DNA of 64,000 bases from DATHAP01 sp963762865 (GCA_963762865.1 CAVXNC010000017.1:1-64000), one strand, 5' to 3'. Counted from the first letter of the stretch, positions 42,142-52,074 are shown. The notes: generated by a model from the sequence alone, not told the origin. Numbers and translations: made by a program.

Positions 42142-43664
42142 TCACTCGATGGTTGCCGCACTGTAGCGAGCAGTGGGGATGCTGATCAGGAGCGATGTGC
42201 CTTCGCCTAGCGGGCTCGAGATCTCGATCCTGCCGTCTAGGGCTTCGACCCGGTCTCTGAGGCCGACCAATCCCGACCCGTTGCCCTTTCCGAGGTCGGC
42301 CCCACCGATCCCGTCGTCCTCTGATGGCGAGCTCTGCGACAGCCCCGTCCGTTGCAAGGTGCACGCTGCACGACGGACGCTTGGGCGTGCTTGGCCGCGT
42401 TCGTGACAGCCTCCGAGACCGCGTAGTACATGGCGACCTCCACGGGCTCAGGCATCCGTGTGCCGCCGTGAAGGTCGAGCTCGAGAGGCACTGCAGAACG
42501 CCGCGACAGTGACTTCAATGCAGACTGCAGGCCGCCCTGCGTGAGGATTGCGGGGTGTATGCCGTGCGATATCTCTCGCAGCTCGTCGAGCGTGCTGCTC
42601 AGCCCTCCCGCGATCTGGTCCAGCTCATCGTGCAGCTGGGCCGGCTGTTCGGGCGCCAGCGCCTGCGCGGCATGTAGATCCAGTATCAGTGAGACGACCC
42701 GCTGCTGAACGCCGTCATGCAGGTCGCGCTCGATCCGACGCCGCGTCTCGTCGCTCGCTGCCACGATTCGGGCTCTCGACTCGGTGAGTGCCGCCCGAGC
42801 CTCGGCATTCGCAATGGCAGTGGCCACCAGCTCGGTGAACTCGCCGATACGGCGCTCCGTTCCGTCCGGGATGCCATCCCGCACGGATGCTGTGACGATG
42901 GCACCCCACAGCCGCCCGTCGACGACGATCGGGCCGCCGGCGGCCGACCGGACGCCGAGCTCACGTAGGTCCTCGGCGAGAGAGCCAGTGGCGTCATCGA
43001 AGTCGTCGATCCGAGCGGGCTGCGCGCTTCGGTGCACCCTCGCGATGACACTGTTGCCGCGAACCGGCACGCGCTTGCCGATGGGGAGTAGTACGCCTGC
43101 ATCGCTCTGGGATGCCAACACGGTGGCGGTGAGATCATTCTCGTAACGGAACATGGTTGTCGCATCGGTCGCCAGCAGCCGGTCCACCTCTTCCGTCACC
43201 GTGGCGAACACCTCCGCCGGTGACGCCTGACGGGCCACCAATGTCGCGACGCGTCGCAGAGCGGCCTGCTCCTCAGCCAGTGCACCTCGCGCTGCTTCCG
43301 AGGCTTCCGCACGGCTCTGGACGCCCGCCGCGAGCTGCCCAAGGAGGACGGCGGTCAAGAGGTACGCCGCCAGAGCAAGGGCGTTCTGCGAGTCCGGGAC
43401 GGTGGTCGTGTGCGTTGGTGGTATGCCGTGCCAATCCAGGGCAACCACGCCTGCCACGCCCACGGGGACGGCGTACGAGATCCCGCAGAGCTGCGTCACT
43501 GCCAGGACGGCCAGGAGATACAGAGCACCGGCGACGACCAGCAGCACGCGAGGCAGCCAAGAAACCACCGCTGCCGAGAGGACAAACGCCCCGACTCCCG
43601 CGAGCAGCGGCAAGGTCACTTGGATCGCCAGCGAGGCACCTCGCGGGCGCCGGCGCGTGCCCAC
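42142..43664 (-). pseudogene. NarL-type sensor histidine kinase, two frameshifts near the end
   Basis: A kinase of about 505 residues if read through. It has four membrane helices at the N-terminus, a GAF domain (VFATVTEEVDRLLATDATTM to about residue 310), and the HisKA_3 phosphoacceptor RRRIERDLHDGVQQRVVSLI. The ATPase N-box region (AVSEAVTNAAKHAQ) is followed by shifts near 42362 and 42332, after which SGLVGLRDRVEALDGRI completes the domain. It is the likely partner of the NarL regulator at 40573. Start taken as GTG 43664. Confidence 0.75.
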
Positions 43665-43756
43665 ATGGCCGAGGCTAGCCCAAAACGTCGGCACCTGGAT
43701 GAATCGGCGACGCCCCGGAGCCGTGCACGACGCCGGACGTGGACAGGAAGCAGCGG

Positions 43757-44966
43757 CTAGGCCGGGGCGCGCCCCCGGCGAAGCGCCGTTCGCAGTATCG
43801 GGCGCACAAGGCGTCGGCGGGAACACAGGAGATCGATGGCAAACACGAGAAGCACGAACGCGACAGCCAACCGTACGAAGGGCGTGGGATAGAGGATCTG
43901 AAGGACGAACACCCCTGCAATGAGGATGGCGTCGACGCGCTCCGGACGGAGTGTGGCGCAGGCAGCGACCACGAAGAGTGTCACAGCGATCGTGAAGGCG
44001 AGCTCCAGCTGCTCGCGGGGGGCGAGCGGCATGGATGGGCCACCTCCACCGGCCAGGTAGGCGATGGGCAGCGAGCCCAGCCCCAAGGTCCACTGACTCA
44101 CCGACGATGCCAGGAACAACGCCATTCCCTGGGCCGGACGGTGGTTGATGACAAGGACAGCGACCACGACGAACTCAGGTGCCTCGGTGGCTATCGGCAC
44201 CACCGACTGGATCAGGAGGTAGGGATCGATGCCCAGAGCGGTTCCCGTCGCGAGAAGAGCGTCGGCGAACGGATTGGCAACGATCAGAACCACCGCGCCC
44301 CCGGCGACGATCAGCGCCAAGATCGCCGGCCGTCGATAACGCGACGGGAGGGACAGGAGGCCGGCCGCCACGCCGACGACCGCGGGCTGCTCTTCGGGCG
44401 TGCCCTGCACCCGCTTCGCATACAGGACGTAGAGCCCGAGCAGGATGACGCCGTCGAAGATCGTCAGACTTCCTCGCACTGCGATGTAGACGGCGAAGAT
44501 CGACGTGACCAGCAGGATCGCTAGCTCGAGGCGGCGGTTGGCGGCCAACTGCAGCGGCGGCGTCGCATCGCCCCTCCGATGAGCGAGAAAGGCGACGAAC
44601 AGCGGCAACGCGAGCCCACCGGTCAGCAGCAGCCGCGTCGCACCAGTCAGGTTGGCCGTGACGAGCTCGGTCGCCTGGATGAACGCGAAGCGGACTTCGA
44701 TGACGAACTCCGGAAGCACCGTGGCCAAAGCAACCGCAGCAAGGACGAAGCCCCCTTTGAACACGGCCTCGCCGGCGTCCGCCGCCCAGGCCAACATGAA
44801 AGCCGCGCCGATCAAGCCAACTCCGAGGCCGACGATCGCCAGCTCCACGGGAAGCCAGGGACTCGCAAGGTGGACTGCTACCCCGACGACCGCGCACCCG
44901 GCTGCGACGGCAACGTCGCGCCGCCACTTCGCTCCGCTCTACTGAGTTGGCCTTCGTCGTCGTCAT
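43757..44966 (-). CDS. CaCA-family cation antiporter (Na+/Ca2+ exchanger type)
   Basis: Membrane protein with two internal alpha repeats, ALATVLPEFVIEV and PIATEAPEFVVVA, each with the acidic residue used for calcium binding in this superfamily, and about ten helices. A continuous frame begins at GTG 44848 and gives 363 residues, but that start would cut off the first helix. An ATG at 44966 overlaps the upstream gene stop (ATGA) and encodes MTTTKANSVERSE; one base shift near 44930 joins it to KWRRDVAVAAGCAVVGVAVH in front of the frame. I favour that start with a sequence or real frameshift. It probably exports calcium in exchange for sodium or protons. Confidence 0.75.
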
Positions 44967-47900
44967 CGGGAGCGCTCCACACTGAGCGGGGTCGTCACCT
45001 GTGCCGTCCCGCCCTCTCCGCGGGCGATGACTGTGAGCACGTAGCTTCCGGGGCGGCTCGGAGTCCAGGTGAATGTCGCCTCCCGAGCGGGGCAGGCGAA
45101 CCGCCACTCGTGAACAGCCTGTCGGGGGCCACCCTCGATTCGTGCCACCGCAGTAGTGCATCGATCGGCCCGAAACGCGAACCGAGCCGCTCGCCCGGGT
45201 CTGGCGGCATCGGGCACCCGGACCAGCGTCACGATCGGAGGAGCCGCCGCTGGGCGGCGCTCCGCAACAGCGATGCGCAACGTGCGAGTTGCCACCTGCT
45301 CCTGATGTCCGCGAACGCGAATAGCCAGCACAGCCGTCCCCGGTGCGCTCGGGGTCCAGATCACGACGCCGCTGCCGTCGCGGATCTCGTATCGCCTCGA
45401 GAACACGATGCCGGCGCGGGTCGATATCTTTGCGAACTCATCGACGGCATTCGCCACCTTGAACGAGACCCGCACCGGTCGCCCGGAGACGGCTCGGGTC
45501 GGCGGCTTCACCAGTCGAATGGTCGGGGGTGCGCTCAGCACCCGGAAGGCGGCGCTGTCCTTGAGAACGGTCCCGTCCTGGCCTGTGACCTCGACGTGCA
45601 TGCGGACGACGCCCGCGGCCGATGGCACCACTGTCACGGCGCCGATCCCGTTGTCGACGTCGAGTCTCTGCGTCGTGCTTCCCTCCGAAGACGTGATCGT
45701 CACGACTTCTCGACGGGCGTTCGCGACGCGGAATGTGAGGGCTGTCGGCTCTCCCACGAAGATCTTTCCTGCGCCTGGAAGGACGTCGACCTGCGGGGGC
45801 TGGTTCAACGCCTGTCGAACGGCGCTCTCGATGTCCGGGCCCAGGCCCGCGCGACCGTTCAGAAACGCCGTGACCCCGAGTAGGCGCGCGGCGCCCGGTC
45901 CTCTGGACCCTTCGAAGAGACTCTGGATCTGGATGATCCCGCCCGAAAGGAACAAGAGATGTGGGTCTCCGAGCAGCACGGCGTCGAGCGACGATGTGTG
46001 CAGGTCACGGACCTCAAGATTCCGCAGGCCCAGCAGGTTGCGTACGCGTGGTGTCGCGAACACGAGCCGGCTCGCCTGAGCAGGCCCCAGGATGACCGGG
46101 GCGCGCGGGAGGCTGCGAGCGGCCAGACGGGCACGCCCATGATCGTCGATCCAGCCGCTCAGAGTAGCCACGAGGTTCTGTCCGCGTCGCGGGGTGTAGT
46201 AGGTCCCGAGGACGACGCGCGGCACCGTCTGCCCGGGCGGGGCCGAGAACGTGTACCCCGGCTTCATCAGCCCACGCAGGTCATCCTCGTCAGACTCGTC
46301 GAAGTCAACGTCTCCGGCGACCTCGAGGGGCCCGGACAGGGCGATCGGCCGTGACCACACATCCGCGTCGCTCACAAACAGGTCGGGCCGACTGGTGTGG
46401 AACCGCTCGTAGGCGCTCGCCTGCGCATTGAAGAGCTCGGGCGGATATCGGAGCCGTTTCCGTAACTGGGAGGGCATGTCAGCCTGCGGACGGAAGAGCG
46501 TCGGGAAGGTCTCCGCCCAGGCGCGTGCCAGTGGCTCCGCCTGGTCGGTCAGGTAGAGATCGACCTGCCCCGAGAAGGCGTCGATGGTCGCGCGCACCGA
46601 GGCACGGGCGTAGTTGACCCGGGTTCCGCCTAGATCGACGCGCTCCGCGTACGGATAGTTCCTGCTCGTCGTGTAGCCGTCGACCACGAAGACCACGCGA
46701 CCGTTGATGGTGAGCGGCACTGCGTGGGCGTCCCAGTGGATGAACGGGGCCAGGGTCTGCAGTCGGTCGTTGACATCTCGATGGAGGAGGATCCGCGAGT
46801 CGGACGTGATGTCGTCGGAGAGGAGCAGTTCCTTGCTGTGAAGGTCCAGCGCGAAGGCGGCTCGGTGGAGCCAGGTGGACAGCTTGATCCCGCCGTTGCC
46901 CTCGTGGTGATACGGCGCCCGCGGTGCCCCTTCCGAGGCGGGGATGTCTACCTCGGGTCGCTGGGTGTCGACCAAGACCCACGGCGACGCGGCGGTTTGC
47001 GTGATCGTCGTCAGCGCCGGCTCCTCGGACTCCCTCTCGTCGTCTTCAGGACTCACCCGTCGTTGCGGCGCGTTCCCGAAATAGATGCGCGGTTCTCGGA
47101 CACCAAGGCCACCGTCGACAAGACGTGGCCCACGGTTCTGCTCGGTCTCCGTTCCCGAGAACCGGATCAGCCCAAGCCCGTGGGTGTATGCCAGCCGGTC
47201 GTTGCTCCAGGACTTGGCCGCCCCGCGGACCAGCCGCAGGTCGAGTTGGCGTGCGCTCACGACCGTCAGCTGCGGTCGCCCGTCGACCCGCACAACGTCG
47301 AGCACGGGCTCCTGGGGGCTGTAGTAGGGGGTCTCGGTGACAAGGTCCCGCATCCTCGCCTGGAGCATCGCTTCATCCCAGATCTGGACGTTGCCCAGGC
47401 GCTCGCTGACCTGCGCGAAGTCGCCTGCTCGGAAGCCGCCGGTCGGCCCGTACCTCTCGACGTACATCCCGTTCAGTCCGAGCGCGCTCCGGGTGGCGGC
47501 GATCGACCGTTCGAGGAAGGGCCGTTCGCTGAGCAACGGATTCGGGTCCACGAGATAGCGCTGCACGAGGGCGGGGATCAACGCCGCGACGAGGGCCACG
47601 CCGACGACAAGGAGTGCCCCTGGGACACCTACGAAGAGGACAGCGCGTCGCGCGGACGCCGTACGGGCGACGAATGGCGCGGCGACGACGGCGACAGCAA
47701 GGACGACGGCGATGACGGTGAGCAGCGCGAGCCCGGGCAACCGGACGTGGACGTCCACATAACCGGCGCCCGAGAAGGCGTGGCCGTCGTCACCTGAGGG
47801 CTGACGCAGCTCGAGCAGGTATTGCTGTAGTCGAAGGCGCCACGCGACCACGAGCAAGAGGATCGCCACGAGTGCGGCCAGGTGGACCTGACAGGAGAAG

Positions 47901-48781
47901 GAGGCGCGAGGCGGCCGGAGGCTCAGCTCGCCTTTCGCTCCGTACACGATGGCCACGAAGCAGATGGCAACAGCACCGAGCACGAGCAGCCAGCGCGAGA
48001 CGGTGAGCTGGAACGGAAGCGTGAAGATGAAATAGCCGACGTCCTTGCCGTGGATCGGGTCGACGACGCCGAAGGCCTGCCGGTGTCGCCACAACAAGTA
48101 CGTCTGCCAGTGGGCGTTTGCGGAGCTGGCGAACAAGCTAGCGGTGACGAGAGACACTGCGAGTGGGAAGAGCGTGCCAGTGCGCGTCCGGGCCTTGTCA
48201 TGTTGCCGACAGGCGATCATGAGGTTCGCCTGGACGAAAAGCGCGACCGTCCCGGCGACGACGACATACAGATCGACCCTCGCCGCCAGGACGCGGTCGA
48301 AGACACCCGACTGTCCCAGCTCGGCGAACCAGAGAGCGTCCGGAAAGATTCGTGCGGCCACATGGGCACCGAGAAGTGGCACACCCAGTGCGACCACGAC
48401 GACAGTTGCGCGACCACGTGGCCGGAGGACGAACGGTCTCGATGCCGAATGCTCGGGGGCGGGGATGGACTCGGGAGCGCCCTCGCGAGGGGCCGGGATG
48501 CTGGCCGCTGGGGTCGGCTCGGGAGTGTCAGTAGGAACGGCCTCAGGAAGCTCTTCCAGTCGCAAGGCCTGCGGCGACCGCCGCCGGCGATGTCCATCGA
48601 GTCGTCCATGCTCGGAAAGAAAGTCGTCGACGCCGTGCCGACTCGGAACCCACACGTATCGCGCGCCCCAGGACCGCCTCTGGCCGCGGAGATCCCCTTT
48701 GCGCAGGAGCGCCCGTATTGTCTGCGGGCTCGTGCCCAGGGCGTCGGCCGCCTCACCCACGGTGAGGTCGTCCTCCCTCAT
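44963..48781 (-). CDS. HTH-UPF0182-Ig-like fusion membrane protein
   Basis: Protein of 1272 residues. Residues about 4-60 form an excisionase/MerR-type helix-turn-helix (LTVGEAADALGTSPQTIRAL). A Pro-rich linker follows, then about seven membrane helices (roughly 120-450) and a large exterior domain of the UPF0182 type (YGPTGGFRAGDFAQVSERLG, RPPRASFSCQ nearby). Near the C-terminus come three beta-rich repeats of about 95 residues (from PPQVDVLPGAGKIFVG on) with conserved PSAAGVVRMHVEV / PSAPGTAVLAIRV / PSRPGSYVLTVIA strands. UPF0182 proteins usually have neither end. The ATG 48781 follows a leaderless promoter; in-frame ATG 48805 and TTG 48877 are alternatives. The stop overlaps the antiporter start. 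Confidence 0.8.
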   Translation of the reverse strand: MREDDLTVGEAADALGTSPQTIRALLRKGDLRGQRRSWGARYVWVPSRHGVDDFLSEHGRLDGHRRRRSPQALRLEELPEAVPTDTPEPTPAASIPAPREGAPESIPAPEHSASRPFVLRPRGRATVVVVALGVPLLGAHVAARIFPDALWFAELGQSGVFDRVLAARVDLYVVVAGTVALFVQANLMIACRQHDKARTRTGTLFPLAVSLVTASLFASSANAHWQTYLLWRHRQAFGVVDPIHGKDVGYFIFTLPFQLTVSRWLLVLGAVAICFVAIVYGAKGELSLRPPRASFSCQVHLAALVAILLLVVAWRLRLQQYLLELRQPSGDDGHAFSGAGYVDVHVRLPGLALLTVIAVVLAVAVVAAPFVARTASARRAVLFVGVPGALLVVGVALVAALIPALVQRYLVDPNPLLSERPFLERSIAATRSALGLNGMYVERYGPTGGFRAGDFAQVSERLGNVQIWDEAMLQARMRDLVTETPYYSPQEPVLDVVRVDGRPQLTVVSARQLDLRLVRGAAKSWSNDRLAYTHGLGLIRFSGTETEQNRGPRLVDGGLGVREPRIYFGNAPQRRVSPEDDERESEEPALTTITQTAASPWVLVDTQRPEVDIPASEGAPRAPYHHEGNGGIKLSTWLHRAAFALDLHSKELLLSDDITSDSRILLHRDVNDRLQTLAPFIHWDAHAVPLTINGRVVFVVDGYTTSRNYPYAERVDLGGTRVNYARASVRATIDAFSGQVDLYLTDQAEPLARAWAETFPTLFRPQADMPSQLRKRLRYPPELFNAQASAYERFHTSRPDLFVSDADVWSRPIALSGPLEVAGDVDFDESDEDDLRGLMKPGYTFSAPPGQTVPRVVLGTYYTPRRGQNLVATLSGWIDDHGRARLAARSLPRAPVILGPAQASRLVFATPRVRNLLGLRNLEVRDLHTSSLDAVLLGDPHLLFLSGGIIQIQSLFEGSRGPGAARLLGVTAFLNGRAGLGPDIESAVRQALNQPPQVDVLPGAGKIFVGEPTALTFRVANARREVVTITSSEGSTTQRLDVDNGIGAVTVVPSAAGVVRMHVEVTGQDGTVLKDSAAFRVLSAPPTIRLVKPPTRAVSGRPVRVSFKVANAVDEFAKISTRAGIVFSRRYEIRDGSGVVIWTPSAPGTAVLAIRVRGHQEQVATRTLRIAVAERRPAAAPPIVTLVRVPDAARPGRAARFAFRADRCTTAVARIEGGPRQAVHEWRFACPAREATFTWTPSRPGSYVLTVIARGEGGTAQVTTPLSVERSR

Positions 48782-48788
48782 TCTTGGG

Positions 48789-48817
48789 AAAGTACGCCGC
48801 TCCATTCGCAGAGACAA
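48789..48817 (-). promoter_or_regulatory. probable leaderless promoter of the HTH-UPF0182 fusion gene
   Basis: On the minus strand TTGTCT (48817-48812), a 17-base spacer and TACTTT (48794-48789) are followed after seven bases by the ATG at 48781. That places the start of transcription at or next to the start codon and explains the lack of a ribosome site. Confidence 0.5.
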
Positions 48818-48892
48818 CGGAAAGGCGCGAGGCAGTCTTTCGGAGTCCGACCAACCGGCCGCGGGACGTGCACTCAACCACCAGGCTGACGA

Positions 48893-50196
48893 TCAGCGGT
48901 GGTACACGAACATCACCGGGGCGTAGCCGATCCGGACGTGGGCACCGGAGCGCGTCGGCGTCGCATGGCCGAAGAGGTCACGCTGGACGATGGTCCGCTT
49001 GGGGGCGACCGTGACGCGCGTTCCTGACGGGATCCACGGATGGAGCCGGCCCGATGAGCTGAGAAGATGACCGTGACCCTGTAGACGCCTCGACGGTCGA
49101 TCTCGACATGCTGGACCCTGCCGCGCATCCAGTCGCGGACGGTACCGAAAGCCTGCCCCGGAGCCGCCGCACGATCGGCCCCTGCTGACATCCGGACTCC
49201 CTCGAACGTCGGCGTGCCCCAGTCGTACCACGCCATTCGCCGAACGCCGTGCGACCAGTTGAGGAGGTAGGCACGGATCACGAAGGCGGCTTGACGACGG
49301 GACGACCACGGGGTGGCGATGCCGCCGCCCGCGAGTGTCGGCAGACCATAGTTCATCTCGGTGTTCCACATCGGCTTCCGACCGCCCTCGTAGCCGGCGA
49401 TCGCCCGGCGCGCGCGATCGACCATCGCGACCCCCGCCTCCGGCCCGACCGTCGGCATCGGGTAGCCGTGAACGTTCACGGCATCCGAGTAGCGATAGCC
49501 GCCGGCCTTCGCAAACGCGCTCATGTACCGCACCCCGCCTCGCAGCGTCACGGACGGGCCAAGGACCGACGCAGCTGGGTCAGCGCGCTTGATGGCGTCT
49601 CGACCGATCCGCGTGAGCCGAACCATCTGGGCGATAGAGCCGGAGTAGAAGCCGGGCAGGTTGGCCTCGTTCCAGATCTCGTACGCGGCTATCCGGCCGC
49701 GGTAACGGGCAGCGACGGTGTTCACGTAGATCCACCAGTCCGTGATCGAGGCCGGCGGGGCTGCAGCGCCGGCTCCGTAGAACGCGTTGGCCTCAGCTGG
49801 CCGCGATGACGCCCACACGGGCGACTGCCCGAGCACGAGCGAGACCTTCGCGTGATGCGCGCGCGCATTCGCGACCGCCGCGTCAAGGATGCTGAAGTCC
49901 CACCGAGCACGCTCCGGTTGGATCTCCCGCCACGACGTCCCCGTGTCCCACAACCGCATGAAGCCGACCGGCGCATCCGGCCAGGACCCGTCGCGTCCGA
50001 CTGCGTGGTAATGCATGCCGAAGTACGCGTGCGGCGGTCTCGCGCCCGATGACCCGAATGCCTCCGAGGTGTTGAGGCCGAGCAGAACCGCGAGAGCCAA
50101 GACCACGGCAAGCAGGCGCGCAAGCACGGTGATGGCGGATGAGGTCGACGCGGTCTGACGCGTGCTAGCGGTGAACGAGCTTTCGTGAGTTGTCAT
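48893..50196 (-). CDS. secreted GH-A clan glycosidase-like protein (GH39-like), one frameshift
   Basis: Protein of about 434 residues if read through. After a signal-anchor (ARLLAVVLALAVLLGL) comes a TIM barrel of the GH-A type. The acid/base Glu is in AAYEIWNEANLPGF and the nucleophile Glu in MWNTEMNYGLP. The frame shifts near 49045; in the new frame WIPSGTRVTVAPKRTIVQRD completes the C-terminal beta domain to the stop at 48895. It would act on an exterior polysaccharide. It lies 111 bases upstream of the fusion gene on the same strand. Confidence 0.75.
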
Positions 50197-50280
50197 GCTC
50201 GTCAGAGTTGGTTGGGAGGGACCGCGCGTCATCGCGGCCAGCGGCCATCAGTGGTTGCAGACGGCAGGGGGTATCGGCTT

Positions 50281-50293
50281 CCGGCTAGCCCGG
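50281..50293. promoter_or_regulatory. imperfect GCTAGC-core site upstream of glycosidase gene
   Basis: CCGGCTAGCCCGG lies 84 bases before the glycosidase-like start (minus). On that strand it continues GCTAGCCGGAAGCCGAT, very close to the sequence after the 39184 site (GCTAGCAGGAAGTACAGAT). Confidence 0.45.
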
Positions 50294-50446
50294 TGAAGCC
50301 CTTCAGGATCAAGGCATTTCTGGTTCGGCGTTGCGCGTTGCGCGCACCCGACGATGCCGCGTAGCGAGCGGGACATCGGTGTGGATGCCGTTGTGTCGGC
50401 CGCTCGCCTCTAGTGCTTACCGGCCCGCCCTCTGACCCGCGATGTG

Positions 50447-50458
50447 CCTGCTAGCGGG
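50447..50458. promoter_or_regulatory. GCTAGC-core operator-like site upstream of CAP gene
   Basis: CCTGCTAGCGGG followed by GAA matches the shared CCNGCTAGCNGG form. It is 185 bases before the start of the CAP-domain gene on the plus strand. Confidence 0.5.
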
Positions 50459-50643
50459 AATCGCCTTGTCGGGTTGGCAGGAGCGGGGTCTTGGCGTTGG
50501 CCGGGCAGACGCAGGCCGATGCCGACCGCACTCTCCAATCAGCACCAACTCGCTGCCGTGCTCCATCCCGGAGCGGCAAGCAGAGGCCAATCGGTGCGAC
50601 GTGGCAGCTCTGACCCACGCAACGACTGAAGGAGAGATCACCC

Positions 50644-51150
50644 GTGAACACGACTCCGGTCGCCGAGGCGACGTACACAACGTCCAACGACCACCCGCGA
50701 CGCTCGCACCGCGTCACCGCCTTGTTGTCTGCGGTTGTGCTGGCGTTCGGCGTGCTCCTGACCGCCGGTGCTGTAGCGGCCCCCGCACAGGCAACCTCGG
50801 TCGAGGACATCTTCCGCGCGAAGCTCAACCATGCACGCACGGTGCGGCACATCCATCGTCTCGAGAGCCGCCCGGCGCTTGTGAAGGTCGCCCGCGAGCA
50901 GGCACGGCGGATGGCTTCCAAGAGCACCCTCTACCACAACCCGACTCTCACGACAGACGTCCGGAACTGGAGATATGTCGGCGAGAACGTGGGTTACGGC
51001 CCGGACGCACTGACCATCCACCGCGCCTTCATGCACAGCCCAGGCCACCGAGCCAACATCCTCGACCGGGACTACACCCAGGTGGGCATCGGTGCCGTGG
51101 TGGTCGACGGCCGCGTATGGGTGGCCGAGGTATTTCGTCGGCCCGCGTAA
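50644..51150 (+). CDS. CAP/SCP-domain secreted protein
   Basis: Protein of 168 residues with a signal peptide (ALLSAVVLAFGVLLTAGAVA) and a CAP domain: the residues YHNPTL and GENVGYG supply the His/Glu cavity and AFMHSPGHRANILDRDYTQV is the classic CAP signature. Bacterial CAP proteins bind lipids or act in the envelope, but most lack a known function. The start is GTG after AAGGAG. A secreted-protein gene follows 62 bases later and could be co-transcribed. Confidence 0.88.
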   Translation: MNTTPVAEATYTTSNDHPRRSHRVTALLSAVVLAFGVLLTAGAVAAPAQATSVEDIFRAKLNHARTVRHIHRLESRPALVKVAREQARRMASKSTLYHNPTLTTDVRNWRYVGENVGYGPDALTIHRAFMHSPGHRANILDRDYTQVGIGAVVVDGRVWVAEVFRRPA

Positions 51151-51212
51151 GGCCGACCCCTGACCGCGCGCCGAGCGCTACTCGGCACAACAACAACCAG
51201 TTGGAGGAAGTC

Positions 51213-51974
51213 ATGTCCGCTCTGTCCCACCGCAAGCAACACGCCACCGCCGCGATCCGACCTGTCGGATTCGCCGTCAGCCTGGCGCTCGGCCTCGGTC
51301 TCGTGACCGCCGCATCAGCCGGTCAGCTCAACTCCGGATCCGAACCGATCTCCGACCACGTCGTGACCGTCGCCGAGGCCGATGACGAGGTCATCCTGCC
51401 GAGCCGGGTCGCATCCGCCGTCGCGCGGACGCAGAACGCGCTCGCTCGGTCCACGGCTGGGGTCGAGGAGCGCCGCATCAAGGCAGCGACCCGTTCCCTT
51501 GCCGCGCTGCAGTCTGACGTCCGTCGGGCCTACAGCGCCGCGAAGCTGCAGATGAATGCCGCCGCCGCCGTTGACCCGGAGGAGGAAGCAGAGGGGACGA
51601 CGGCCGGACCCGACTCGGTGGTTGCCGTCCTGACGCTCGACCAGGCGACCATCACCGGGCTCGCCGGACTCTTTGACTACGTCAAGGACCCGGGCGTCAC
51701 GGCCAGCATCACCAAGTCCCTGAATGCGGCACTCACCAGGCGGGACCAGCTGCTCAACACGGTCATCGCCATGGACCCGGAGGGCGCCGGCGCCGACTAC
51801 GCCGACGGCATGGCCGACACGGTGGACGGGTACACCGACGAGACCGCCAACCTCGCGGAGGCGCTCAAGGTCGACCGGCTCACTCCTGCCAGCACGACCG
51901 CGTTGACCAACGCTCTCGCCCGCAGCCAGGCGACAGCCGCGAAGGTCGCTGCCGCGTTCGGTGGTGGCGAGTAG
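51213..51974 (+). CDS. secreted protein, paralogue 2, unknown family
   Basis: Protein of 253 residues with a signal peptide (FAVSLALGLGLVTAASAG) and a mainly helical mature part. It shares with the gene at 41401 the central motif MDPEGAGADYADGMADTVDG and the end NALARSQATAAKVAAAFGGG, so the two are paralogues. TTGGAGGAAG precedes the ATG. No catalytic motif is visible. A 19-base-pair hairpin follows the stop. Confidence 0.75.
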   Translation: MSALSHRKQHATAAIRPVGFAVSLALGLGLVTAASAGQLNSGSEPISDHVVTVAEADDEVILPSRVASAVARTQNALARSTAGVEERRIKAATRSLAALQSDVRRAYSAAKLQMNAAAAVDPEEEAEGTTAGPDSVVAVLTLDQATITGLAGLFDYVKDPGVTASITKSLNAALTRRDQLLNTVIAMDPEGAGADYADGMADTVDGYTDETANLAEALKVDRLTPASTTALTNALARSQATAAKVAAAFGGGE

Positions 51975-52004
51975 GACCCCGCCAGGTACTCCCGATCCCT
52001 CAGG

Positions 52005-52046
52005 AAGCGAGTGATGCGTCGCCATCCGGCGACGCATCACTCGCTT
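52005..52046 (+). terminator. 19-base-pair perfect hairpin
   Basis: AAGCGAGTGATGCGTCGCC pairs perfectly with the following arm across a 4-base ATCC loop, 30 bases after the stop of paralogue 2. There is no long T-run. The length and perfection fit a strong factor-independent terminator or RNA 3' end. Confidence 0.75.
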
Positions 52047-52074
52047 GCGGTCCCCGACCAAGCATGGCGCGATG

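Larger units (their letters stand above)
50197..50643. other. intergenic region with two GCTAGC-core sites, no gene seen
   Basis: This 447-base divergent region between the glycosidase and the CAP gene has no plausible coding frame. It contains the GCTAGC sites at 50281 and 50447 and no obvious RNA. The ribosome site of the CAP gene (AAGGAG) is at its right edge. Confidence 0.6.

Noticed and set aside
10462..50170. Other GCTAGC hexamers, such as 8248, 10462, 19811, 31951, 43674, 44523, 48138 and 50162
   Set aside because: They lack the flanking CC...GG of the proposed motif, and several lie inside coding sequence.
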